Source of the DNA: an uncultured Clostridia bacterium
GTDB taxonomy: Bacteria > Bacillota > Clostridia > Christensenellales > Borkfalkiaceae
Assembly (NCBI GenBank): GCA_944368925.1
Contig: CALVXG010000005.1
Span: 1-64,000 of the forward strand
DNA length: 64,000 nt
Direction of reading: 5' to 3'
The notes below the pieces were generated by a model, which ran no database searches, was not told the DNA's origin, and saw only the letters and a list, made by a program, of their open reading frames with translations. Below, in pieces: positions 1-8,442 of this stretch; position 1 is the first letter of the stretch, and each line of letters begins with the position of its first letter. Both the position numbers and the translations under genes were made by a program.

Positions 1-798
1 TGTGAACGCCTGACACGGCATAAGTTTTTTCCGAAACATAAAATCGTTGATGCCTGTCAGTATGCGCACACTGTTGTAGGAAGTAATCTCAACCTCTTCC
101 AGATGATTGCCCGAATACAGAAGATTAAAAGCAAAATGCCGCTTTGCCCCTCTCTTTTCCTCCACGTAAATCAGAGGATTGCTCTCCGCTGAACTCGCTC
201 CGCTTTTGGAATCATTCCGAAATATTCCTATGCCCGGTTTGTGCCGCGACGGTATACGCTCCCTTCCCCAGGCTCCGTTGAACGTCATGATCTCAAACTT
301 GTCTCCCGACAGATCGAGTTGAAGGCTCATTGTCTTCCTAAGCCAGCAAGGACTCTTTCCGCCGTTCTCAATCACACAAAATGACGTGATAACATCACAT
401 TTTTTATAAGCCGAAAAATATTGCTTGACTGTCAGCCCCGTAACTTCATCCCACAAACAAAATTCCAGCGTTTCGTCTGCATCCCGCGCCGAAGGCAAAG
501 GAGAAATATCCGGCTTCTTTGTAAAATTATGCCCGCAATAACGCAGCCGTGTCACAAACGTCCCGTCCGCATATTCCGCCAACAACGAACTTTCCCGAAA
601 ATCATACGCACCAAAGGATGAGGCAACCAGCCTTTCTGCCCGCGGTTCTCTGTGAACAGATAAAAGTCCGTCAAAATTTGTATCCGTTATTCTCTTCCCG
701 TAATATTCCACTCCGAGAATGTTGTTTCCATCCACAGAAAACAGTAAAGTTGTGTTTTCTGTATCCAGCCTGATCACCTTTTTCCTTTCATTTTGCAT
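1..798 (-). CDS. GH36 alpha-galactosidase, N-terminal part (truncated by window edge)
   Basis: The reading frame is open from the ATG at 798 to the first base, giving 266 codons of the N-terminal beta-sandwich domain of a GH36 alpha-galactosidase. The typical run of the family is visible: a GAWGRER segment, then SGASSAESNP, LLYSGNH and a TGINDFMF stretch just before the edge. The catalytic (beta/alpha)8 barrel with its two Asp residues lies outside. There is no signal peptide, so it probably acts in the cytoplasm on imported alpha-galactosides. It is the last visible gene of the glycan operon, 53 bp after the repeat protein. An AGGCAGG sequence precedes the ATG. The family call is firm; the substrate is inferred. 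Confidence 0.88.
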   Translation of the reverse strand, partial: MQNERKKVIRLDTENTTLLFSVDGNNILGVEYYGKRITDTNFDGLLSVHREPRAERLVASSFGAYDFRESSLLAEYADGTFVTRLRYCGHNFTKKPDISPLPSARDADETLEFCLWDEVTGLTVKQYFSAYKKCDVITSFCVIENGGKSPCWLRKTMSLQLDLSGDKFEIMTFNGAWGRERIPSRHKPGIGIFRNDSKSGASSAESNPLIYVEEKRGAKRHFAFNLLYSGNHLEEVEITSYNSVRILTGINDFMFRKKLMPCQAFT

Positions 799-813
799 AT
801 CTACCTGCCTTTT

Positions 814-845
814 CGGCCGACGGAAATTTTATTTTCCGCCGGCCG
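814..845. other. Intergenic hairpin between repeat protein and GH36 gene
   Basis: Two 13-base arms (814-826 and 833-845, one G-U pair) flank a 6-base loop in the 53-bp gap between the two genes. No T-run follows on the minus strand, so it does not look like a full terminator. A role in mRNA processing or partial attenuation of the downstream galactosidase is inference. Confidence 0.5.
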
Positions 846-851
846 CCCCGA

Positions 852-3818
852 TCATGCCGATTTTTTTCGCAACAACAATGTCACAAAGGCCCCGAACGCG
901 CACACCGCTAAAATCAAATATGCACCGCCTGCCATACCCGAACAGCCGCCCGAAACGTTCTCCGCTTCGTATTTCGCATACAAATTCAGATTTTCGCTTA
1001 CCGCCGTCCCGTCTTCGAACTTATTTTTGAATTCACTGTCCGTATACCATCCGCTGAACACATATCCCTCTTTTTCGGGGGCATCGATCGGCGTCAGCGC
1101 CGTTCCCTGATCCACCAGCTCCGTCTTGATTACCGTGTTTTGATCGTAATACCGAATGCTGACTTTGCCGGAAGGCGTCACACTCGTTCCCTCCTCTGCA
1201 ACACCGCTGAACTCCGCGGCGGTGATTTGCAACCACTCCGCTCCATACGAAGGGAAATTTTCTACGCGGAACAGAACTTTGACATAAACCAAGCTCCTCC
1301 CCGCGGCAAACGATGAAAATTCATCGTCAAATTCTGCCGCCTGCGCATCCAATGATCCTTCAAAGCTCTTGGACAGCGTCCACGTACTGTTATCGTCGCT
1401 TAAATATAAATCCAAGCCCGCCGCGCGGCTGACACTTTCATAGAAAGCGATCCGGCCCGAAAATCTGAAATACAACTCTTTAAATACAAGGCCGTCCCCT
1501 GCATAAAGTGCCCACGTAACATACCCTTCGGATGTCTTGCTGCCCTGCGGAAGCTGGATACCCGTCGAAGTTCCCTCATCGTTTGTACGCTGAATAATAT
1601 TGCATACTTCATACGATTCGGTTTCGAGATCTGTGTTTTTATAATTTATGTTAGCCGCAAACTCGCCCATGAAATCGTATTTTTCATCCGAAAGATCCAA
1701 TATCGTACCGCTATAGTCGCTTGTTCTCCAAATATAGGATACGATGATCGAAAACGCGTCCATCGTATATGTTTCTCCCGGAGCGAAAAATAATTTGTCG
1801 ACCCCGGCATCGTCTGTAACGGCATAGGAAACAAAATCATATCCCGCCGCGCCGACCGTAACCTCGGGGAAGGTCAGCGTATCCCCGTAATACAATGTCT
1901 GCTGCTCCGGAAGTTCGCCCGTGATCTGTATATCTTCAGGCAATCCGCTGATGTATGTGACCGCGTAACCGACTTTCTCCCACTGCGCCGTAAACGTAAC
2001 CGCCGATGCACCCATCGTATAGGTGTCGCCCGCCGCATAGAGCTGTTCGTCCGTGTCCGCTTTCCATCCGATAAATGAATACCCTGTCTTTGCAAACGGG
2101 TTGACGGGAAGGATCAATTCCTCTCCCTCTTTTAAGGGTTCTTTCTGAACAGGCGTCTTTCCGATCACATCGTCTCCGCCTTTTTCGTAGGTAACTTCAT
2201 ATCTCGGCTGGCCGTCATCATCGTACGGTACAAACGTCTGCGTGCCGCTGATCTCAATATCGTTGAACCGCACCCAATCATGCGAAAACGTCACGCCGGA
2301 TTCATCTACGATCTCGATCTTCACATACACCACCGTATTGCCGGCCGCCGATTCTGTCAGATCCGCCTCCAACACATTCTCTTCGCAATTTTGGTACGTT
2401 TTGCTGTATGCCTTTTCATACTCGCTCGCATCCCCGCTCTTTGTATAAACGTTGACGGTGATCGATCCGGAACTTCCGACCGACATGTCATGTAAAAATC
2501 TTCCGTGGATCGTCAGCGACATCGTATTGTACGTTCCGCTGTTGGGAACTTCCATTTTATAGACCACATACCCCGTCCGCATGTTGGCATCCGTGGGGCG
2601 CTGCAGGCAAACGACCGGCTCCTCATCCCCGCTCGCCCGCAAAATCAGAGTGCATTCTTCCGCTGCATCGACCGTTCCTTCTGCCGGATACTGCGAATAA
2701 TCATCTGTAAAACTGTAATCTACCGGCACGATGTCCGTCGTTCCCGAAAAAGACATCGAATTAAGCCGCACCCAATCGTGCGAATAGCTTGCCATATTCG
2801 CGTAAACCACTTCATATTTCACGAGCGCATTGGTAACGCCCTTCAAAACGTCGGACAGATCATATGCCAAAGACGTTTTCGTCCCGTCCGCCACGACGGA
2901 ATCTCCGACCTGCACCCATTCCTCTGCCCCGTCTTCTTTGGCATATACGTTCAGCGTGATCGTTCCCGTCGTTTCAAAATTTGCAATCCGATCTGCCTGA
3001 ATTGTCAGGTTCAAAGTCTGAAAACCGTAATTTTCTCCGGCATACAGTCTGTAAACCACGTATCCCGTCACGTTTTCACTCCCTTCACAGATCTGCAGAT
3101 GCATCATGCCGTCGTCCGACTCTCTGAAAATCATGTTCTGCTGTTCAACGATCGTATCTTTGCCTTCCGGGATCGCTACAACGCTCCCCGTCGTAACTTG
3201 CTCCGTATAATTGTCTGTCAGCGAATATACCTTTTGCGTCGACTTGCTCTCCGCTCCCGTGCCCGTCAGCCTTATCGTTCCGATTCCCATCCAATCACGA
3301 CTGTCCGTACCGGTCCAGATAATTTCAAATTTCACGGAGACAACCTGTGCTCCCACTGCAAAAGCAGTCAGATCTTCTTGTCCGAGCGTAACTTCTTCGG
3401 CTGTCCCGTCCGCCGACGAGACTTGCTCATACGCTCCTCCGTCTTTACTGACGGATATGACCAGCTTCGTCGTTGACGTATCCGCATAACACGCGAGCCG
3501 CCCCGTCCAGTCAAGCGTCAGCGTCTCTACCGCAAATCCGTCGTCCATCTGCAGCGTGTAGGCGATCCAGCCCGAAAAATCTCCCGCAATGTTCAGCTCG
3601 CCCCGCCCCGTGTTCAGCTTCATGTTGTTCTGCTCGACACTTGCATCCAGCGTCACCCCCGCTTCGTTCACTGCATCGGGTGCCGCAAGCTCGTAGTTGA
3701 TCACAGCGTTTGCCGATTGTTCCTCTTCCCCCTCTGCGGCCCATGCAAACATCCCTGCCCCGCATAAACATGCGGCGAGAAGCACCGACAGACAGAAAAC
3801 AATAAGTTTCCTTTTCAT
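852..3818 (-). CDS. Secreted multi-module protein with InlB (Listeria-Bacteroides) repeats and C-terminal membrane anchor
   Basis: 988 aa from the ATG at 3818. An upstream in-frame extension to 3899 overlaps the end of the preceding gene and is unlikely; AGGAG sits 7 bases before 3818. A signal peptide (residues 1-27, AWA cleavage site) is followed by two related beta-rich modules (about 35-185, 190-365) and a third (365-535), each closing with a DW(V/M)..SGT-type motif; two InlB_B-type repeats (about 541-690); a fourth module (705-870); another InlB_B repeat with GYVFSGWY (886-936); then a Gly-Cys motif, a TM helix and RKK at the C-terminus. Function unknown; binding of glycan at the cell surface is inferred from its place in the operon. 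Confidence 0.82.
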   Translation of the reverse strand: MKRKLIVFCLSVLLAACLCGAGMFAWAAEGEEEQSANAVINYELAAPDAVNEAGVTLDASVEQNNMKLNTGRGELNIAGDFSGWIAYTLQMDDGFAVETLTLDWTGRLACYADTSTTKLVISVSKDGGAYEQVSSADGTAEEVTLGQEDLTAFAVGAQVVSVKFEIIWTGTDSRDWMGIGTIRLTGTGAESKSTQKVYSLTDNYTEQVTTGSVVAIPEGKDTIVEQQNMIFRESDDGMMHLQICEGSENVTGYVVYRLYAGENYGFQTLNLTIQADRIANFETTGTITLNVYAKEDGAEEWVQVGDSVVADGTKTSLAYDLSDVLKGVTNALVKYEVVYANMASYSHDWVRLNSMSFSGTTDIVPVDYSFTDDYSQYPAEGTVDAAEECTLILRASGDEEPVVCLQRPTDANMRTGYVVYKMEVPNSGTYNTMSLTIHGRFLHDMSVGSSGSITVNVYTKSGDASEYEKAYSKTYQNCEENVLEADLTESAAGNTVVYVKIEIVDESGVTFSHDWVRFNDIEISGTQTFVPYDDDGQPRYEVTYEKGGDDVIGKTPVQKEPLKEGEELILPVNPFAKTGYSFIGWKADTDEQLYAAGDTYTMGASAVTFTAQWEKVGYAVTYISGLPEDIQITGELPEQQTLYYGDTLTFPEVTVGAAGYDFVSYAVTDDAGVDKLFFAPGETYTMDAFSIIVSYIWRTSDYSGTILDLSDEKYDFMGEFAANINYKNTDLETESYEVCNIIQRTNDEGTSTGIQLPQGSKTSEGYVTWALYAGDGLVFKELYFRFSGRIAFYESVSRAAGLDLYLSDDNSTWTLSKSFEGSLDAQAAEFDDEFSSFAAGRSLVYVKVLFRVENFPSYGAEWLQITAAEFSGVAEEGTSVTPSGKVSIRYYDQNTVIKTELVDQGTALTPIDAPEKEGYVFSGWYTDSEFKNKFEDGTAVSENLNLYAKYEAENVSGGCSGMAGGAYLILAVCAFGAFVTLLLRKKSA

Positions 3819-3838
3819 CATTCCTCTCCTTTTATTTT

Positions 3839-6136
3839 TTATTCGGCAGTAATCACTGCACATTTGTACTGATCCAAAGCCAGACGGAATTCGCTCCACC
3901 CGTTCCCGGAAGAATCCGGCGTGATCACTTCTACGGAACCGTCATACGGATCCCAGAGCTTAAACGTCTTCCCTTCATCCGAAAGCCGCAACGTAATGTT
4001 CCTCTTCGACGCCGCCGTGTTGCATACAAGATAAACCGAATTATTTTCGTTCACCTGCTTGCACGCCACTATATCTTCGGAATCCGCCTGTACATATACA
4101 TACGGCTTAAGCTCCGAAACAGTCTGCGCATTCGACGTCTTCACCGTAACGTTTTTGTGCTGTACCAATTTTGCAAAGAGCGATTCAAAATCGTCCTGCT
4201 TTTCCGCACTCTCGCAAATCCATCCCCCGTTATCCTGCAACAGGATCCTTACACCGTTTTCCGCAGCTTCGTACAGCTTTTCCAGTACGTCATAATACAT
4301 TGCATATGTCTTGGGAACAACCAGGACCGAAAAACGCTCGCCCGCCGGTGTCACCAGCGCGCCGCTCTCGATCTTCGCTTCCCGCACCATCTGCGCATCA
4401 AAATTTTCGTAGTCGATCTGGTTTTTCAAAAGAGAATAGCCAAGATCTCTGAAATGATCGCTCACGGACGAAACCAGCGAATTGTTGCTGAAATTATTTG
4501 TGTCCGCATTCGTGGACGCCGCATAAAATCCTTCGGCAGGATAATAAACCGCAACATCTTTCTGTCCGATTCCGCCGCCCAGCATATATCCGATGCGAGC
4601 CGTCGTATCCGCCAAATAACGGTTTGTGTCACGGTCATAATTGAACGGTTCATAATAAGAAACAAACGTGTTTACACCGCACGCGTACTGCACCGCCACC
4701 GACGCTATGCGCGCATCCCAGTTTTCGTTCTGGTACCCCCAATCGGATATTTCACAGAATACGCGACTCTTCCCGTAAAATTGCGCCGAAGACGAACACG
4801 CCTTCATTACATTCGACCAGCTTGCCGTCACCGCAGGATCGCCCGAAAGAAGATCGATCCCGGGAATCTGTACGTTCGCATAGTTGCGCATGATATTCCC
4901 TGAATACAACACGCACGCCGCCGGCGATTCCTCCCCCAATAAATGCCCGCTGGCATTGATGTTGTTTTCGGCACACCAATCCCCGATCTGCTTGAAATAA
5001 TTGGTTGCGAACAGCTCTGCAATACAATCGTTCCATTGCATGCGGAAACGCATCGCCGCCTCTGACTGATTCACTGCCGAGCCGTCTTTGTACAGATACG
5101 GCAAATACGGAGCAGGATCATACCCCCATTTTTCACGGAAATACTCGGACAAAACGGGAGAATAATTATACGTGTCAAGCAATTCCAAAGCAGTATTCGG
5201 CTTGTCAAGCACGTTCTGCACGGAACACGATTCCTTATACATGCCCGCCAAAGCCGGCTCATCATAGAAAAAAGATTCGATCCCGTTGTTAAAATATTGT
5301 CCTAGATGCTCTTTATAAGTTTCGTATGTCACATTCAGAAATTTTTCGACAGGTTCACTACGCATCACATCGATATAACGGCGGGACTCCATGAGATTCC
5401 ACTGCGGATGCGTACCCTCGTACCAGTTCTTCGAATACAGACATACCATGATGCAATCTTCGCCCGTATTGTTCGTAAAGGAAGCCGTCCCGTCAGCGGA
5501 TACGTCGCATTCGGCTGCACCATCCGCCGAAATATCCGTCAGGCTTGTTCCCTGATACGCATACGCCGCCAGAAGCGTGTGCTCCTGAGGACATGCTATG
5601 TTCTTTGTCTCTCCCCGCTGCACGACCACGCTCTTTTGTGCAACTCCCTGCGCCTGCCACTGAGGATTGTCTTTCAACACATGATCGCGCGCCCCGCCGC
5701 TCGGGTAAGCATACTCGTCGTACAACCATACGCGAAGACCCAGATCTTCAATGGCGTACGCCACCGCTTCCTCCAAAAGTTCCCAAGCATAATCGTTTTC
5801 CAAATAATCCTGCGACCACGCAACATTGGTCACGACCCCGCCGTATCCGTAATCCTGAAGTTTTTCCAGATTCGGGATCGATGCCCCTTTGGGTTTGGAC
5901 GCATCCTCATTGAGAACCGGCAGCATGCGGTATTCGTTGGCAGGGTTCATAAACTCCCCCTCCGTATACTCGCGGCGATTGCCGAACAGCTTATCATAAA
6001 AAGTGACCTGGTTGTATTCGCCCGTCGTCTGATGCTCACCGTCATTCACGGGCGGCGGCGTCTGCTGTACACAGCCTGCAAGCACTATACTGCTGACCGC
6101 CGCCATGCATATACTGATCAATCTTTTCAGTTTCAA
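3839..6136 (-). CDS. Glycosidase-like lipoprotein (GH106/alpha-L-rhamnosidase-like architecture)
   Basis: 765 aa starting at TTG 6136, chosen because a strong AAAGGAGG lies about 10 bases upstream and it opens a lipoprotein signal (lipobox VLAGC). The mature part shows the WLYDEYAYPSGGAR segment (about residues 134-147) and FYDEPALAG (about 287-296), features of the large family annotated as glycosyl hydrolases related to GH106 rhamnosidases, plus a small beta-rich C-terminal domain. It is tethered outside the membrane and likely cuts polysaccharide before import. It sits 17 bp after the second permease. The exact family and bond cleaved are not settled by sequence reading; the catalytic role is inferred. 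Confidence 0.72.
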   Translation of the reverse strand: MKLKRLISICMAAVSSIVLAGCVQQTPPPVNDGEHQTTGEYNQVTFYDKLFGNRREYTEGEFMNPANEYRMLPVLNEDASKPKGASIPNLEKLQDYGYGGVVTNVAWSQDYLENDYAWELLEEAVAYAIEDLGLRVWLYDEYAYPSGGARDHVLKDNPQWQAQGVAQKSVVVQRGETKNIACPQEHTLLAAYAYQGTSLTDISADGAAECDVSADGTASFTNNTGEDCIMVCLYSKNWYEGTHPQWNLMESRRYIDVMRSEPVEKFLNVTYETYKEHLGQYFNNGIESFFYDEPALAGMYKESCSVQNVLDKPNTALELLDTYNYSPVLSEYFREKWGYDPAPYLPYLYKDGSAVNQSEAAMRFRMQWNDCIAELFATNYFKQIGDWCAENNINASGHLLGEESPAACVLYSGNIMRNYANVQIPGIDLLSGDPAVTASWSNVMKACSSSAQFYGKSRVFCEISDWGYQNENWDARIASVAVQYACGVNTFVSYYEPFNYDRDTNRYLADTTARIGYMLGGGIGQKDVAVYYPAEGFYAASTNADTNNFSNNSLVSSVSDHFRDLGYSLLKNQIDYENFDAQMVREAKIESGALVTPAGERFSVLVVPKTYAMYYDVLEKLYEAAENGVRILLQDNGGWICESAEKQDDFESLFAKLVQHKNVTVKTSNAQTVSELKPYVYVQADSEDIVACKQVNENNSVYLVCNTAASKRNITLRLSDEGKTFKLWDPYDGSVEVITPDSSGNGWSEFRLALDQYKCAVITAE

Positions 6137-6153
6137 TCTTTTGCCCCCTCCTT

Positions 6154-6993
6154 TTACATTTTAATGGCAGAACCGACAAGGCCCTGAATATAATACTTGT
6201 TTGCCGCCACGAACAGCACGATAAGCGGCGAACTCGCAATGAGATACCCCGAATATACAACAGGTATCTTCGTGTCAAATTCACGGTTGTTGTTGAAAAC
6301 TTCAATCAGCCCCGCCGCGATCGTGTACGGTTCGGTCATGATAACCTGCTGCCACAGATAATCATTCCAAATGCTCACGATCTGTATAATCGTCGCCGTA
6401 CCGAGAATAGGCATCGAAAGCGGCAACGCGATCTTTAAATATTTGATCGCCGTGTCCGCGCCGTCTATGTCCGCCGCCTCAAAGATCTCCGCAGGAAGGC
6501 CTCGGAAAAAAGTCACGAACAAAAATACACTCATCAGGCTCCCGTTTGTATAAATAGGAAAAATCAACGCCCAAAAATTATCAAACAGACCCAGCGCTTT
6601 GTACAGCAAAAACTGCGGCACGAGCGTAATGATGCCCGGCATCATCATGAGCATCAGCACAAACCCGAAACAAAATTTACTCCCGGGAAAACGGATACGC
6701 GCGATCGCGTAAGATGCGACCGAAGAAATGATCAGCATGCCCACGCATCCGACTACCGCGACAAGGATCGTGTTGAATACATATCCCTTAATGTATCCGA
6801 ATGCCACTCCCAGATTGGAAAAACGAATCGGCAGACTCGGAAGCCACATGTCCATCGTGTACTCGTAATGCGTCTTGAAAGCGTTCCACACCGTAAACAA
6901 CAGCGGAAACAGAAGTATAAAAATCAGGATCCAGATAATCAGCTGAAGGATGATCTGCAAGACCGTCTTCTTTCGGAGTCTGAACGTCCGCAT
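6154..6993 (-). CDS. CUT1 sugar ABC transporter permease (MalG-like)
   Basis: 279 aa with six predicted membrane segments and the cytoplasmic EAA loop FEAADIDGADTAIKYLKIALPL-type sequence near residues 168-188, which docks the ATPase. The ATG at 6993 is preferred over a GTG three bases upstream: AGGAGG is 7 bases before the ATG, and the stop TGA of the preceding permease shares its A with this ATG (TGATG), a sign of translational coupling. It forms the heterodimeric channel with its upstream neighbour. No ATP-binding subunit is encoded nearby, so a shared MsmX/UgpC-type ATPase elsewhere must energise it, as is common in Firmicutes. Confidence 0.93.
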   Translation of the reverse strand: MRTFRLRKKTVLQIILQLIIWILIFILLFPLLFTVWNAFKTHYEYTMDMWLPSLPIRFSNLGVAFGYIKGYVFNTILVAVVGCVGMLIISSVASYAIARIRFPGSKFCFGFVLMLMMMPGIITLVPQFLLYKALGLFDNFWALIFPIYTNGSLMSVFLFVTFFRGLPAEIFEAADIDGADTAIKYLKIALPLSMPILGTATIIQIVSIWNDYLWQQVIMTEPYTIAAGLIEVFNNNREFDTKIPVVYSGYLIASSPLIVLFVAANKYYIQGLVGSAIKM

Positions 6994-7964
6994 CACATAT
7001 CCTCCTTTTTCTCGCCCGTAAACTTGTATGCGATCACCGTGAAAACACCGGCCAGCAAAAAAATTACCGTCCCGATCGCCGCCGCATACCCGAAGTTGTT
7101 GTTCGTAAACGCCATCTTATACATATAATATCCCGGCACATATGTGTCAAACTGATTGGGGCCTCCCCCCGTCAGCACAACCTGCACACTGTAATCCTGC
7201 AGAGCACCTATAATCCCGAATACGAGAAAATATCGTATCTGACCGCGCAAAAGAGGTAAATCTATGTAGAATATCCGACGCAACGTCGTGCATCCGTCCA
7301 GCCGAGACGCTTCAAATACTTCACCGGAGATCGCCATCATCCCCGACATGTATATCAGCACAGACGTTCCTCCTACCCACGGAAAACCCAAAAATATAAT
7401 GGAAAACAGTACATATTTGCTGTCACCCAGCCAATCTATGTCCTTACCGATCACTCCCACCGCTTTAAGGATTTCATTGAACACCCCTCCGTCTACCGCA
7501 TAAATTTGCTTCCAGATCAACATTCCTACAACACCGGGAGCAATCATAGGAAACAACACCAGTATTCGGTAAACGTTTTGCATCTTGTCGCTGCGCACTC
7601 CGAAAATCAGCTCCGCCATTATCAAAGGCGCCACAATCCCGATCAGAACTTTGAAGAAAAATATCTTCCCCATCGTCGCCATCGATTTCCAGAAAAGTGC
7701 GTCACGCATCAGTTCAGTAAAATTATCAAACCCCGTAAAAGACATCAGCTTGTCCGTCTTATCAAAAAACGATAAACCCAGCCCGTATACAAAAGGATAA
7801 AAACTGAACAGGATCAGTCCGAACATGAGCGGAGCTACCATGATGTACCCGGCACGATACTTCCAGATCATGCGCCCCGCATCCTTCACTTTTTGTTTGA
7901 AAAAATTCATACGGGATCCCTTCCGGATACAAGCCGAAGCCGTTTGATTTTCCTGTGTCTCCAT
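6993..7964 (-). CDS. CUT1 sugar ABC transporter permease (MalF-like)
   Basis: 323 aa from the ATG at 7964, five bases past the stop of the upstream lipoprotein gene and 9 bases after GGAGG. A longer frame to 8024 overlaps that gene and is rejected; an internal ATG at 7910 is a weaker alternative. A cytoplasmic N-terminus precedes six membrane segments, with the EAA-loop motif GEVFEASRLDGCTTLRRI near residues 208-230. It pairs with the next permease to import an oligosaccharide delivered by the solute-binding lipoprotein encoded two genes upstream. Confidence 0.92.
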   Translation of the reverse strand: METQENQTASACIRKGSRMNFFKQKVKDAGRMIWKYRAGYIMVAPLMFGLILFSFYPFVYGLGLSFFDKTDKLMSFTGFDNFTELMRDALFWKSMATMGKIFFFKVLIGIVAPLIMAELIFGVRSDKMQNVYRILVLFPMIAPGVVGMLIWKQIYAVDGGVFNEILKAVGVIGKDIDWLGDSKYVLFSIIFLGFPWVGGTSVLIYMSGMMAISGEVFEASRLDGCTTLRRIFYIDLPLLRGQIRYFLVFGIIGALQDYSVQVVLTGGGPNQFDTYVPGYYMYKMAFTNNNFGYAAAIGTVIFLLAGVFTVIAYKFTGEKKEDM

Positions 7965-7968
7965 TTGC

Positions 7969-8436
7969 TCAATCCTCCCCCGTCCGCAAATCCAACGAGA
8001 ATTTTTCCTGTACGTATATTTCAACGATTATCGAACTGTCCAAATCGCGCACGCTGAAATCCACAACTCCTGCCGGCTTAAACTTCGGATTGGCCGTGTA
8101 CGGATAATACGTATATTCTGCCTTTCCGTTTTCATCCGTGGCAACCTGGTTGACTTTCAGATCGCCGCCCGATACCCTCTCTCCGTCCAGAATCATGGTC
8201 GGGGAATCCATCCATAAAAGATGCCCCGAAACCGGCTTCCCGTTCCGCGTAAGAGTCACTTCGATCGTCACCGTATTTTTCGAATCCGCCGACAGATATC
8301 CCTCTTTTGCCGTATACGTATACGACAATTCGTAACTTTGTGCATAAATCAGGTCAAACAGCGTACAGCCCGCAAGCACGGCCACGATCAGCAGAACGAC
8401 TGTCCACTTTGTCCCGATTTTCTTTATAATCTTCAT
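7969..8436 (-). CDS. Small Ig-like lipoprotein in sugar transport operon
   Basis: 155 aa with a lipoprotein signal peptide (lipobox VLAGC near residue 23) and one predicted beta-sandwich domain of about 120 residues. The NTVTIEVTLTRNGKPVSG and ATDENGKAEYTY segments resemble bacterial Ig-like/invasin-type folds. It lies between the solute-binding protein gene (6-bp gap) and the first permease gene (4-bp gap), so it is almost certainly cotranscribed. It could be an accessory surface component of the transporter or a glycan-binding helper; neither role is demonstrated. The ribosome binding site is weak (AAAG near the ATG), suggesting coupling to the upstream gene. Confidence 0.78.
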   Translation of the reverse strand: MKIIKKIGTKWTVVLLIVAVLAGCTLFDLIYAQSYELSYTYTAKEGYLSADSKNTVTIEVTLTRNGKPVSGHLLWMDSPTMILDGERVSGGDLKVNQVATDENGKAEYTYYPYTANPKFKPAGVVDFSVRDLDSSIIVEIYVQEKFSLDLRTGED

Positions 8437-8442
8437 CTTTAT

